DNA of 64,000 bases, taken from NCBI GenBank assembly GCA_013822345.1, contig PNKH01000020.1, positions 16,123-80,122 on the forward strand, read 5' to 3'. The position numbers were made by a program, and so were the translations under genes. Positions within the stretch are counted from its first letter, which is position 1; the number at the start of each line of letters is the position of its first letter. Under the pieces are notes generated by a model. The model did not search any database and was not told the DNA's origin. It saw nothing but the letters and a program-made list of their open reading frames with translations. Shown piece after piece: positions 8,140 through 16,035 of this stretch. The stretch is from Isosphaera sp. GTDB lineage: Bacteria; Planctomycetota; Planctomycetia; Gemmatales; Gemmataceae.

Positions 8140-8360
8140 CCCGTGCCACGGCCGGACAGGGTGAAGGGGGCCCAGTGCGGGGGTTGCCGGACGCTGGGGC
8201 CTTCCGGTCAGTCCTCAGCGGCACCCCGGTCAGGTCCTATACCCCGGACTCGAACCCGCGGGCCGTGCTGAATTTGCCTCTATTGCACCTGCTCCACGTC
8301 TGGTTCGGCCGCCCGCTCGGGCCGGGAACCGATTTCTAGTGATTTATTCAGTAAAATCGC

Positions 8361-8392
8361 TATAATTCACTACAAGTCGGTATAATGCCTCC
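8361..8392 (+). promoter_or_regulatory. Two TATAAT boxes before the AAA ATPase
   Basis: Perfect TATAAT hexamers lie at 8361-8366 and 8381-8386, exactly 20 bases apart, in a lower-GC patch starting near 8335. The second ends six bases before the ATG at 8393, so transcription from it would begin at or next to the start codon, giving a leaderless mRNA. No -35 box close to consensus is visible. An inverted repeat TAGTGA (8337-8342) / TCACTA (8367-8372) spans the first box and may be an operator. Confidence 0.5.
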
Positions 8393-9577
8393 ATGGACCC
8401 AATCAAGAATCCGTTCTCACCGGGCGCCGGCTCCCCGCCACCGGAACTCGTCGGGCGAGATCCGATCCTGAACCAAGCCCGCACCCTCCTCGGCCGGGTG
8501 CGGGCGAAGAGGCCGGAAAAGAGCTTGATGTTGACCGGCCTCCGGGGGGTGGGCAAGACGGTCCTGCTGAACGAGATCGAGCGGCTGGCCAAGCAACAGG
8601 ACTACCGGACCGTCTTCATCGAGGCGCACGAGGATAAGCCGCTCGGCGCCCTATTCGCCCCTCACCTCCGCACTCTTCTGTTCGAGCTGAACCGGGTGAA
8701 AGGCGCGCTCGACAAGGTGAAGCGGGCGTGGGCGGCTTTCCGCAGCTTCGTCGGGGCCATCAAACTGAACGTGGGCGACATCTCGCTCGGGTTGGATGTG
8801 GAGCCGGAGAAGGGGTTGGCCGACAGCGGAGACCTCGAGGTCGACCTACCGGCCCTGTTCGTCGCGATCGGGGAGGCGGCGGAAGACCGGGCGTCGGCGG
8901 TCGCCGTCCTGATCGACGAGGTGCAGTACTTCAGCGCGAAGGAACTCGGCGCGCTGATCATGGCGATGCACAAGATGCAGCAGCGGCAGCTGCCGGTCGT
9001 GCTGCTCGGGGCCGGACTGCCGATCCTCCCCGCCCTGGCCGGGGAATCGAAGTCTTACGCCGAACGGTTGTTCGGCTTCCCGGATGTCGGGGCCCTCTCC
9101 GAAGTCGACGCGGCGAAGGCCCTGCAGGACCCGGCCCGGGCGGCCGGCGTGGCGTTCGACGCCGACGCCCTCGAGGAGGTCTACCGGCTGACCAAGGGGT
9201 ATCCGTACTTCATCCAGGAGTGGGGCTACCAAGCCTGGAACCACGCCGCCGACAGTCCGATCACCCGGGTAGACGTGGCGCAGGCGACCGCCACGGTCAT
9301 CGACCGGCTCGACCGGAACTTTTTCCGCGTCCGATTCGACCGGCTGACGCCCAGCGAGAAGACCTTCCTGAGGGCGATGGCCGACCTGGGCCCGGGCCCG
9401 TACCGAACAGGAGACATCGCGGCCAAGCTCAAGGTCAAGGTGACGAGTCTTGGTCCGAACCGAGCCAAGCTGATGAAGAAGGGGGCCGTGTACAGCCCGG
9501 CCCACGGCGAAATGGCCTTCACCGTCCCGCTGTTCGACGAGTTCATGACCCGGGCGATCCCGGAGTTTAACCCGTAG
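8393..9577 (+). CDS. AAA ATPase (Orc1/Cdc6-like, P-loop)
   Basis: A 394-residue ATPase. Residues 46-56 read LTGLRGVGKTVL (Walker A) and residues about 176-184 read AVAVLIDEVQYF (Walker B with the Asp-Glu pair), both typical of AAA-family STAND/Orc1-like ATPases. The C-terminal part (LTPSEKTFLRAMADLG...) looks like a winged-helix domain. There is no Shine-Dalgarno sequence; the ATG lies at the likely transcription start. The flanks have lower GC than the rest of the window and the gene stands alone between the nitrate operon and a kinase pseudogene, so it may have been acquired horizontally. Such single ATPases occur on mobile elements and in defence or regulatory settings; the target here is unknown. 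Confidence 0.85.
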   Translation: MDPIKNPFSPGAGSPPPELVGRDPILNQARTLLGRVRAKRPEKSLMLTGLRGVGKTVLLNEIERLAKQQDYRTVFIEAHEDKPLGALFAPHLRTLLFELNRVKGALDKVKRAWAAFRSFVGAIKLNVGDISLGLDVEPEKGLADSGDLEVDLPALFVAIGEAAEDRASAVAVLIDEVQYFSAKELGALIMAMHKMQQRQLPVVLLGAGLPILPALAGESKSYAERLFGFPDVGALSEVDAAKALQDPARAAGVAFDADALEEVYRLTKGYPYFIQEWGYQAWNHAADSPITRVDVAQATATVIDRLDRNFFRVRFDRLTPSEKTFLRAMADLGPGPYRTGDIAAKLKVKVTSLGPNRAKLMKKGAVYSPAHGEMAFTVPLFDEFMTRAIPEFNP

Positions 9578-9711
9578 GTCATCGCCCGCTCCTGGGGACC
9601 GGGCGGGCCCTGCCCCCCCCGGCGGTGACCCCGGCAGGTTGGTCACCTTGGCGCCGAACCTGCTCCCGCCGCTGTACGACCGGTTCGACCGCGTCCGGAC
9701 CCACCGCCGCC

Positions 9712-10266
9712 GTCGGCTTCCGCCGCGCCCACTTCGCCGCCCGCACGCTCACCGGCTCGCCCGCCAGGACCCGGCCCAGGTCCGCCGACACCTCCGCCGC
9801 CGTCGGGTACCGGTCCGCCGGGTCCTCCTCCAAACACTTCAGGCAGACCAACTCCAGCGCCCGCGGCACCGCCGGCACCACCTCCCGCGGCCGCACCGGG
9901 GCGGCGTGCAGCACCAGCGACAGGATCGACATCAGGTTCCCGCCGTCGAACCGCGGCCGGCCGGCAGGCACTCGTACAGCAGCACCCCCAGCGCCCACAC
10001 GTCGGCCGGCGGGCCGGCGAACTTCGACCGGCCCCCGGCCTGCTCCGGGGCCATGTACTGCGGCGTCCCCAGGGCCACCGCCGTCCGCGTCAGGTCCGCC
10101 CCCGCCCCCGCTTCGCCAGCCCGAAGTCCGCCGCGGGGAAGTCGCCGCGGGCGGGCTCGGCCGGCGGGTCGGGCGGGGAGGTGGAGAGCTTGCCGGGCGG
10201 GGCGGAGAGGTCGAGGTAGCGGGCGGCGGGGTCGTCGGCCGAACGGCTCGGGTCGGGGGCGGACAT
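9712..10266 (-). pseudogene. Degraded Ser/Thr protein kinase
   Basis: Read leftward from the ATG at 10266, the sequence starts as a kinase N-terminal leader ([20 protein letters not shown]), then jumps directly to ADFGLAKR, the DFG region, so the N-lobe and catalytic loop (HRD) are missing. It then shifts frame into [15 protein letters not shown]...[14 protein letters not shown], and shifts again into [16 protein letters not shown]...LKCLEEDPADRYPTAAEVSADL, ending near WARRKP. These are kinase subdomains VIII to XI in order, typical of planctomycete receptor kinases. One large internal deletion and at least two frameshifts make this a decayed gene. Confidence 0.75.
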
Positions 10267-10328
10267 CGGCCGACTCCGGTTGGGGGTCGGGGACGATCAT
10301 ACCCGGCCCGGCCCCGGGGTTCAAACGG

Positions 10329-11333
10329 TCACCCGGCCGCCGCCCGCACCCGGCCGAGCAGCCACGGCAGCAGCGTCCCCTCCCCGAACCGTCGCACCGC
10401 CTTGGCCGCCAGCACCGCCGCGTGCCGGGGCAGCCACCGCACCCGCTCCCACCCCCGGACGTTCCGCCAGAACACCCGCTCCTCGTTGCACGACTGCCGC
10501 TCCACCGCCCGCCACCCCCGGCCGGCCCCGTAACTCGACGACACCCGGTGCCACACCACCGACGCCGGGTCGTACACCACCCCGTACCCGAGCCGCCGCA
10601 GCCGGAACGACAGGTCCACGTCCTCGAAGTACGCCCGGAAGTGCTCCGGGAACCCACCCGCGGCCAACAGTGCGGCCCGGCGGTAGAACGCCGCCGCCGC
10701 CGACGCGCCCCACACCGGGCCGGCCACGCCGAGGTCCGTCCGAGCCGGACGCGTGAGCGACGGAAGAGGCAAGACCCGTCGCTCACGCGTCCGGCTCGGA
10801 AAGGCCAGGCCCGACCCGCGCTTCCGGGCGAACCCGCCCATGTCGTACTCGTCCCCGGCGGTGTCGATCCGCGGCGGCAGGCCGCGCGCCGCCCGGTCCG
10901 GCTCGGTCCGCAGCACCAGCGGGGCCACCGCCCCGACCCCCGGGTCCGCGAACCACCGCACCGCGGCCTCGGCCCACCCGGCCGTCACCTCCGCGTCGTC
11001 GTTCAGCAACTCCACCACCGGGGCCGTCGCCGCCGCCACCCCCGCGTTCGCCGCCGCACAGAACCCGCCCGCGTTCGCCCGCCGCACCACCCGCACCGCC
11101 GCGAACTCCGCCGCCGCCCGCGACACCACCGCCCCCCTCGACCCGTCGTCCACGACGACCACCTCGGTCCGCGGCGGGGCGAACCGGGCGACGCTCGCCA
11201 GGCACAGCCGGAGGAGGTCGGGGCGGGAGTGGGAGGGAATGACGATGGAGAGTGGGCAGTGGGCAGTGGGCAGTGGGCAGTGCGGAGACTCGGCCGGGGT
11301 TTCCTCTTCGGTCTTCAACTGTCCACTCCCCAC
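10329..11333 (-). CDS. Glycosyltransferase family 2
   Basis: A GT2 (GT-A fold) enzyme that transfers a sugar from a nucleotide-sugar to a surface polysaccharide. [19 protein letters not shown] starts the fold, followed by [17 protein letters not shown] (the DxD-type metal site) and [17 protein letters not shown] (the catalytic ED region). The first 27 or so codons are made of CAGTGGGCAGT repeats, so the GTG at 11333 is only the longest possible start and the native start seems to have been overwritten. A 62-bp hairpin (10739-10800) is inserted in frame, adding about 20 residues ([20 protein letters not shown]) between the DxD and ED regions. A second GT2 gene lies just upstream on the same strand. 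Confidence 0.8.
   Translation of the reverse strand: MGSGQLKTEEETPAESPHCPLPTAHCPLSIVIPSHSRPDLLRLCLASVARFAPPRTEVVVVDDGSRGAVVSRAAAEFAAVRVVRRANAGGFCAAANAGVAAATAPVVELLNDDAEVTAGWAEAAVRWFADPGVGAVAPLVLRTEPDRAARGLPPRIDTAGDEYDMGGFARKRGSGLAFPSRTRERRVLPLPSLTRPARTDLGVAGPVWGASAAAAFYRRAALLAAGGFPEHFRAYFEDVDLSFRLRRLGYGVVYDPASVVWHRVSSSYGAGRGWRAVERQSCNEERVFWRNVRGWERVRWLPRHAAVLAAKAVRRFGEGTLLPWLLGRVRAAAG
10739..10800. repeat. Hairpin element inside glycosyltransferase gene
   Basis: Perfect 25-bp arms (10739-10763, 10776-10800) with a 12-base spacer. The arm contains GAGCCGGACGCGTGAGCGAC. The same element, with three changes in one arm, lies at 20443-20503, and a related one at 32896-32962. Here the glycosyltransferase frame reads straight through it. 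Confidence 0.9.
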
Positions 11334-11348
11334 TGTCCACTGCCCACT
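11251..11348. repeat. AGTGGGC short tandem repeats with inverted partner
   Basis: Four tandem copies of AGTGGGC (11251-11282) face an imperfect inverted block of ACTGTCCACTCCCC-type units (11318-11348), so the region can fold back on itself. It replaces the 5' end of the GT2 gene at 10329-11333 and abuts the stop of the next GT2 gene at 11347. Confidence 0.85.
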
Positions 11349-12474
11349 ACGATGTGCGTCCGTCCTGCTCGGCGGCGACCGGGTCGAGGAACGCGGCGGC
11401 GTACCGGATCCGCCGGCGGGCGTCCTTGTCCCGGCCGGCGGCCACGTCCCCGACGAGGCGGCGGAGCTGGGCGTAGCACCGGCCGGCGTCCCAGTCCCCG
11501 CGGGCCGCCGCCCACGCCTGCCGCAGGCTCGCCTCCGCCCACACCACCGCCGACAACACCCGCGCCCGCCACCCGCCCCAGTGCTTCTTCCCGTAGGTCA
11601 GGAGGGCGTGCCGGGTCATCAGCCGCAAGGGCGCCGGCACCCGCCGGGCGTGCAGCGGCCAGTGGTGCGTCACCTCCAGCGACGGGTCGAACCACACCCC
11701 CCACCCGGCCGCCGCCGCCCGCCGGCAGAAGTCCACGTCCTCGTAGTAGAGGAAGAACGACTCGTCCAACCCGCCGAGCTGGCGGAAGCAGTCGCGGCGG
11801 ACCAGCAGGCACCCGCCGGTCACCCAGTCGACCGGCTGGCGGGTCGGCTCCGGGCGGTGCGTGCAGCGCCGCCGCGACCGCGGCAGGAACAGCCCGCCGA
11901 CCGTCCGCCCGAGCGTCGGGTACGGCCCGCTCGACGCCTGGTCCGACCCGTCCCGGTTCCGCAGCCGGAACCCGACCACCCCCGCCGACGGGTCCTGGGC
12001 GGTCAGCCGCTCGACCGCCGCCGACACGTCGTCCAGGAACTCGTCCGCGACCGTCACGTCCGGGTTCAAGAGCAGCACCCAGTCGCTCCCGTCACGGGAC
12101 CGGCGGCGGCCCGGCGGGCCGACCCCCTCGGTCACCCCGCGGTTCACCGCCCGGGCGAACCCGAGGTTCCGGCCGAACCGCCGGACCGTCACCCCGTGCA
12201 GCTTCTCGAGCTTCCGCGCCGCCGGGTGCGACGGGGAGTGGTTGTCGACGACGACGACCTCGGCCTCGCCGGCGCGGACGGCGACCGACCGGCGGAGCTG
12301 GCCGACCAGCCGGGCGGTGTTCTTCCACTGGCAGAAGTTGACGATGACGACGCGGACGGCGGGGGCGGGCGGTGCGGGCCGGCGGTGCGGGGCGAGGGGG
12401 CGGGGCGCGAGGGCGGGTTCCGGCGCGGGCGGGGCGGACCCCGGGGTGCCGCCGGGCGGGACTGCCAGAGCCAT
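11347..12474 (-). CDS. Glycosyltransferase family 2 (rhamnosyltransferase-like)
   Basis: A 375-residue GT2 enzyme starting at the ATG at 12474, with AGGGAAGGA well placed upstream; the frame is open further 5' but this start has the ribosome site. Residues 1-42 are a Pro/Ala-rich leader. The fold then reads VRVVIVNFCQWKNTARLVGQ, EVVVVDNHSPS, FGRNLGFARAVNRG, WVLLLNPDVTV (DxD-type region), WVTGGCLLVRRDCFRQLGG and FFLYYEDVDFCRRAAAAGWG. The NPDV and EDVD signatures are typical of rhamnosyl- and galactofuranosyl-type GT2 enzymes acting on surface glycans. It lies upstream of another GT2 gene on the same strand, from which it is separated only by a repeat tract. Confidence 0.88.
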   Translation of the reverse strand: MALAVPPGGTPGSAPPAPEPALAPRPLAPHRRPAPPAPAVRVVIVNFCQWKNTARLVGQLRRSVAVRAGEAEVVVVDNHSPSHPAARKLEKLHGVTVRRFGRNLGFARAVNRGVTEGVGPPGRRRSRDGSDWVLLLNPDVTVADEFLDDVSAAVERLTAQDPSAGVVGFRLRNRDGSDQASSGPYPTLGRTVGGLFLPRSRRRCTHRPEPTRQPVDWVTGGCLLVRRDCFRQLGGLDESFFLYYEDVDFCRRAAAAGWGVWFDPSLEVTHHWPLHARRVPAPLRLMTRHALLTYGKKHWGGWRARVLSAVVWAEASLRQAWAAARGDWDAGRCYAQLRRLVGDVAAGRDKDARRRIRYAAAFLDPVAAEQDGRTS

Positions 12475-12590
12475 GCCGGATTCCTTCCCTGCTGCCGGGC
12501 ACACCGGTCGCGGGTCCGTCCGCGAGGTGGGCGATTCTAGGCGCGAAATCCGGGCCGTGCAACCGCAACCCGGGCGGCCGGGCGACTTGG

Positions 12591-12624
12591 GCGAACCCGG
12601 GGCGTCAGCGACGGGGTGGCGGGG
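12591..12624 (+). repeat. 34-bp dispersed repeat fragment, copy 1
   Basis: The stretch GCGAACCCGGGGCGTCAGCG followed by ACGGGGTGGCGGGG recurs at 29183-29216 with a few mismatches. It contains the CGTxxGCGAC core seen in the hairpins at 10739 and 32896, so it may be a lone half of such an element. It lies between the start of one GT2 gene and the end of the SUMF1-like gene. Confidence 0.6.
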
Positions 12625-12626
12625 AG

Positions 12627-13547
12627 TTACCGATCCGGGCGGAAGCAGACCCGAAGCCCGATGAAGTCGTAGGCGGTGACGGGCGGGGTCCAGTGGCGGA
12701 ACGCGGTGCGGCAGTCCACGCCGCCGGTGCCCCACGACCCGCCGCGGAGTACGCGGCGATCTTTTGAATATTCGTTCTCGCACCATTCCCAAATATTCCC
12801 GATCATGTGCTGTAGCCCCCACGGGTGCCGCTCGTACTTCCCGCCGTTCGTGTCCTCCACCTGGCACGGGCGCTCCAGGTAACGCCCTTTCGTGTCTGTC
12901 CCATAGGGGTAGTTCCCGTTGCAGTTCGCCTCCGTCCCGTTCAGCCGGTCCCCCCAGTAGAACGCCTGCTTGTTGCCCTTGCCGCCGCGGGCGGCGTACT
13001 CCCACTCGTCCTCGTGCGGCAGGGCGAACGTCCCCGCCCCGCCGAACACCTTGGCCGCCCCCGCCCGCCCGTTCACCTTCGTCAGAAACCCCTGGCAGTC
13101 GTTCCAGCTCACCTGCTCGACCGGGAACCGGGCCGCGTCCAGCCCCTTCGCCTTGTTGTCCTGCTTCCCGTCGAAGTAGCTCGGGTTTTTGCCGGTGACG
13201 GCCGCCCACTCGGCCTGGGTGACCTCGTACTTGCCGAGCCAGAACCCCCTCGCCGTGTACTTCCCGCGCTTGTCCTCGGCCTCCGCCGCCAGCCAGTCCG
13301 GCTCCTTCGCATCGCTGAGTCGCTTCAGAACGGCGTCCCGCTCGGCCTTCGGGCTGCCGAGCTGGGCCTCGCCGGGCGGGATCCAGCAGAACACCATCTT
13401 CACCCCGTCCGCGATCTCGAAAGACCGCTCCTCCCCGGCCTTCGGCTCCGCCTTTTCCTTCGGCGCGTCCTGCGGTAGGGCCGCGAGCGGGAACAGCAGC
13501 ACCGGGAACAGGACCACGGCGGCGCGGAGGGCGCGGGCATAGAACAT
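12627..13547 (-). CDS. Exported SUMF1/formylglycine-generating-enzyme-like protein
   Basis: A 306-residue protein starting at the ATG at 13547, preceded by GGGGG; the open frame runs 21 codons further but this is the first Met before a clear signal peptide (AAVVLFPVLLFPLAALPQ). The body is a SUMF1-type (FGE-sulfatase) fold: VFCWIPPGEAQLGSPK, FWLGKYEVTQAEWAAVTG, FPVEQVSWNDCQGFLTKV, LPHEDEWEYAARGG, NIWEWCENEY, RVLRGGSWG and FIGLRVC. Family members oxidise a Cys to formylglycine in sulfatases or serve as generic C-type-lectin-like modules; planctomycetes carry many and most are of unknown function. The catalytic cysteine pair of true FGE cannot be confirmed by eye. Secreted, standing alone between a GT2 and an LRR gene. 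Confidence 0.85.
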   Translation of the reverse strand: MFYARALRAAVVLFPVLLFPLAALPQDAPKEKAEPKAGEERSFEIADGVKMVFCWIPPGEAQLGSPKAERDAVLKRLSDAKEPDWLAAEAEDKRGKYTARGFWLGKYEVTQAEWAAVTGKNPSYFDGKQDNKAKGLDAARFPVEQVSWNDCQGFLTKVNGRAGAAKVFGGAGTFALPHEDEWEYAARGGKGNKQAFYWGDRLNGTEANCNGNYPYGTDTKGRYLERPCQVEDTNGGKYERHPWGLQHMIGNIWEWCENEYSKDRRVLRGGSWGTGGVDCRTAFRHWTPPVTAYDFIGLRVCFRPDR

Positions 13548-13625
13548 GGCGAACCCCCGTCGGGAAGTCGGGACCCGGGTCAGAGTACCACCCGGGCCAC
13601 GGTCCCACAACGGCCGACCGCCGCG

Positions 13626-14294
13626 TCACCACGCCACCTTGCGGAGGTTAGGCATACCGTCGGCGAACTTGTCGGCCGCGTCCCCGGTCACCCGGCTGCC
13701 GCGGACGCTCAGCGTCCGCAGCCCGTCCAGCGACCGCAGCTCGGCCAGGCCCTTGTCGGTGACCGCCGTCTTGTTCAGGTTCAGCACCCGCAGCCGGTCG
13801 AACCCCTTCACCGTCGTCAGCCCCTTGTCGGTCACCAGCGGGTTGTCGGGAAGGGCGAGGTGCTCCAGCTTGGTCAGGTCCTTCAGCCCGGCGAGTTCGG
13901 CGTCGGCCACCCCGCACCCGACGAAGGCCAGGTGCCGCAGCTCCTTGCACTGCCCGACCGCCGCGACGGACGCCGGGGCCAGGGTCGCCTTCTCGACCGT
14001 CAGCTTCCGGAGGTGCGGCAGTTCCTTCAGCACCGCGAACCCCTTGTCCGACAGCCGGGTGGCGTCGAACACCCCGACCGCCCCGACCTGCGGCAGCTTC
14101 CGCAGCGCGAAGAAGGTGGCGTCGGTCGGGCCGTCGAACGTCGCCGCCACCCGGGCGTCCGCCGACAGCTTCGGGTCCACGACCGCCTTCCCGCCGAGCC
14201 GGGTCACGGCGTCGATCGCGGCCCGCTCGTCGGCGGGGTCGGCCGGGCGGGCGGTCGGGGCGACGACGAGAACGGCGAACGCGGCGGAACGCAT
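13626..14294 (-). CDS. Exported leucine-rich repeat protein
   Basis: A 222-residue protein starting at the ATG at 14294. Residues 1-18 are a short signal peptide (AAFAVLVVAPTARPA). The rest is built of about six LRR units of 23-24 residues of the planctomycete type, such as LSDKGFAVLKELPHLRKLTV, DAELAGLKDLTKLEHLAL, VTDKGLTTVKGFDRLRVLNL and VTDKGLAELRSLDGLRTLSV, with the DKGL motif repeating. Such proteins are presumed binding scaffolds. A 63-bp hairpin starts 44 bases upstream of its start codon, between it and the divergent DUF1501 gene, so the promoters of both genes must lie close to or on either side of that element. Confidence 0.85.
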   Translation of the reverse strand: MRSAAFAVLVVAPTARPADPADERAAIDAVTRLGGKAVVDPKLSADARVAATFDGPTDATFFALRKLPQVGAVGVFDATRLSDKGFAVLKELPHLRKLTVEKATLAPASVAAVGQCKELRHLAFVGCGVADAELAGLKDLTKLEHLALPDNPLVTDKGLTTVKGFDRLRVLNLNKTAVTDKGLAELRSLDGLRTLSVRGSRVTGDAADKFADGMPNLRKVAW

Positions 14295-14337
14295 GGCTCT
14301 CTCCGGCGACGGGCGGTCGGTGACAGTGTAGTACACG

Positions 14338-14400
14338 GCGTAGCCGCGACCCGAAGGGGAGCGCGTGCCTCCCGCGCTCCCCTTCGGGTCGCGGCTACGC
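14338..14400. repeat. 63-bp hairpin, perfect 28-bp arms
   Basis: Arms 14338-14365 and 14373-14400 are exact reverse complements with a 7-base spacer. The arm starts GCGTAGCCGCGACCCGAAGG. It sits between divergent genes, so it is not placed as a terminator; its TAGCCGCGAC word is shared with the hairpin inside the pfa synthase gene at 55991. Confidence 0.92.
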
Positions 14401-14510
14401 TTTCCGCTTGCCTTCGCCCCGCCCCGGCGGCAAACTGAGGTGGTCCGCCCGCCTGCCGCGACCGACCGAACACACCCTCCCACCTGGCACCTCCCCCGTC
14501 GGAGAACGGT

Positions 14511-15863
14511 ATGCTGCGCGTCGTCGGCGGTTCCGGCTCGGACTGCACCGGCCTGACCCGGCGGAACTTCGTCCAGGCCGGGCTGCTCGGCGGCCTCGGC
14601 CTCGGCGACCTCCTCCGCGCCCGGGCCGCGAACCCGGCCCCCGCCCGCCGCGACACCAGCGTCATCCTGTTCTGGATGAGCGGCGGCCCCGGGCACATGG
14701 AGACGTGGGACCCGAAGCCGGACGCCGTCGCCCAGTTCCGCGGCCCGTTCGGCTCGGTCCCGACCACCCTGCCCGGCGTCCGGTTCGGCGAACTCTGCCC
14801 CGAGCAGGCGAAGATCGCCGACAAGCTGGCGGTGGTGCGGTCGGTCACCCACGGGTCCGGCGACCACACCAAGGGCAACCACTGGATGCTGACCGGGTTC
14901 GAGGGGCCGGCGTTCAACGCCCCGGACTTCATGACCCAGCGGCGGCCGAGCATGGGGTCGGCGGCGGCGAAGCTCCGCGGCCCGAACGCCCCCGGCATGC
15001 CCGCCTACGCCGCCGTCCCGCACCTCAAGGGCGGGACCGACAACTTCTTCCACTACGCCGCCTACCTCGGCCGCGGGTCCAACCCGTTCAACACCGAGTC
15101 CGACCCGAACCTCCCCGAGTTCAGGGTGCGGAACCTGGCCCTCCCGGCCGACATGCCGATGGCCCGGCTGGAGGACCGCCGCACCCTGCTCGACACCCTC
15201 GACGCCCGCCGCCGGGCGGCCGACGCCCGCACCCCCGACCCCGACCCGTTCCGCGAGAAGGCGTTCGGCCTGCTCACCAGCCCGGCCGCCGCCAAGGCGT
15301 TCGACATCTCGGCCGAGCCGGCCAAGGTCCGCGACCGGTACGGCCGGCACACCTACGGCCAGAGCGCCCTGCTCGCCCGCCGGCTGGTCGAGGCCGGGGT
15401 CACGTTCGTGACGGTGAACTGCGTCCCGTGGGACCACCACGGGACCGCGAACCGGCTGAGCACCACCGACGGCGGCAACCAGTGCATCCCGCCGTTCGAC
15501 CGGGCGTTCGCGGCGCTGGTCCGCGACCTGATCGACCGCGGGCTGTACGGGAAGACGCTGGTGGTGGCGATGGGCGAGTTCGGCCGGACCCCGCGGATGA
15601 ACCCGGAGGGCGGCCGCGACCACTGGGGGAACGTATTCAGCCTGGTGATGGGCTGCGGGTCGATGAACATGGGCCGGACGGTCGGCCGGAGCAGCCCGAA
15701 GGGGGAGTACGTCGCGGACCGCCCGGTGACGCCGCAGGACGTGACCGCGACGGTGTTCCACCACCTCGGGGTCGACGCCCGGGCGGTCCACTTCCCGGAC
15801 ACCGAGGGCCGCCCGACCGCCCTGGTCGAGACCGGCGCCCCGGTCCGCGAGTTGGTGGGGTGA
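14511..15863 (+). CDS. DUF1501 domain-containing protein (Tat-exported)
   Basis: A 450-residue protein. Residues 15-40 (LTRRNFVQAGLLGGLGLGDL) form a twin-arginine-like leader, so the product is probably exported folded. The body follows the DUF1501 family, distantly related to alkaline phosphatase and sulfatases: VILFWMSGGPGHMETWDPKP near residue 50, VVRSVTHGSGDHTKGNHWML near 120, VTVNCVPWDHHG near 305, MGEFGRTPRMNPEGGRDHWG near 350. Asp and His residues in these motifs probably bind metal. DUF1501 genes in planctomycetes usually sit beside DUF1549/DUF1553 cytochrome genes; that partner is missing here. The substrate is not known. Confidence 0.9.
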   Translation: MLRVVGGSGSDCTGLTRRNFVQAGLLGGLGLGDLLRARAANPAPARRDTSVILFWMSGGPGHMETWDPKPDAVAQFRGPFGSVPTTLPGVRFGELCPEQAKIADKLAVVRSVTHGSGDHTKGNHWMLTGFEGPAFNAPDFMTQRRPSMGSAAAKLRGPNAPGMPAYAAVPHLKGGTDNFFHYAAYLGRGSNPFNTESDPNLPEFRVRNLALPADMPMARLEDRRTLLDTLDARRRAADARTPDPDPFREKAFGLLTSPAAAKAFDISAEPAKVRDRYGRHTYGQSALLARRLVEAGVTFVTVNCVPWDHHGTANRLSTTDGGNQCIPPFDRAFAALVRDLIDRGLYGKTLVVAMGEFGRTPRMNPEGGRDHWGNVFSLVMGCGSMNMGRTVGRSSPKGEYVADRPVTPQDVTATVFHHLGVDARAVHFPDTEGRPTALVETGAPVRELVG

Positions 15864-15870
15864 AGGGGTG

Positions 15871-16012
15871 TAGGGTGGGCCGAGCCGGCGCCTCGCCGGC
15901 GAGTCCCACCACCCCAGGCGCGGTGGGACTCGCCGGCGAGGCGCCGGCTCGGCCCACCTCCTCAGGCGCGGTGGGACTCGCCGGCGAGGCGCCGGCTCGG
16001 CCCACCCTACTA
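15871..16012. repeat. Hairpin element with duplicated right arm
   Basis: The left arm (15871-15910, TAGGGTGGGCCGAGCCGGCG...) is complementary to two right arms, 15922-15958 and 15970-16012. The right arms are direct repeats with a 48-bp period. A diverged copy of the element lies at 53664-53752. The element sits between the DUF1501 and kinase genes and could end transcription of the first. Confidence 0.92.
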
Positions 16013-16035
16013 CGGGACCGTCCGGAGCCGGACCG

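Noticed and set aside
8240..8280. tRNA-like T-arm on the minus strand (GGGTTCGAGTCC)
   Set aside because: The T-stem does not pair properly and no acceptor or anticodon stem could be found; probably chance or a very old att relic.
15871..16012. Possible CRISPR-like array
   Set aside because: The repeats are direct copies of a hairpin arm with only 11-base spacers; there are two or three units and no cas genes.
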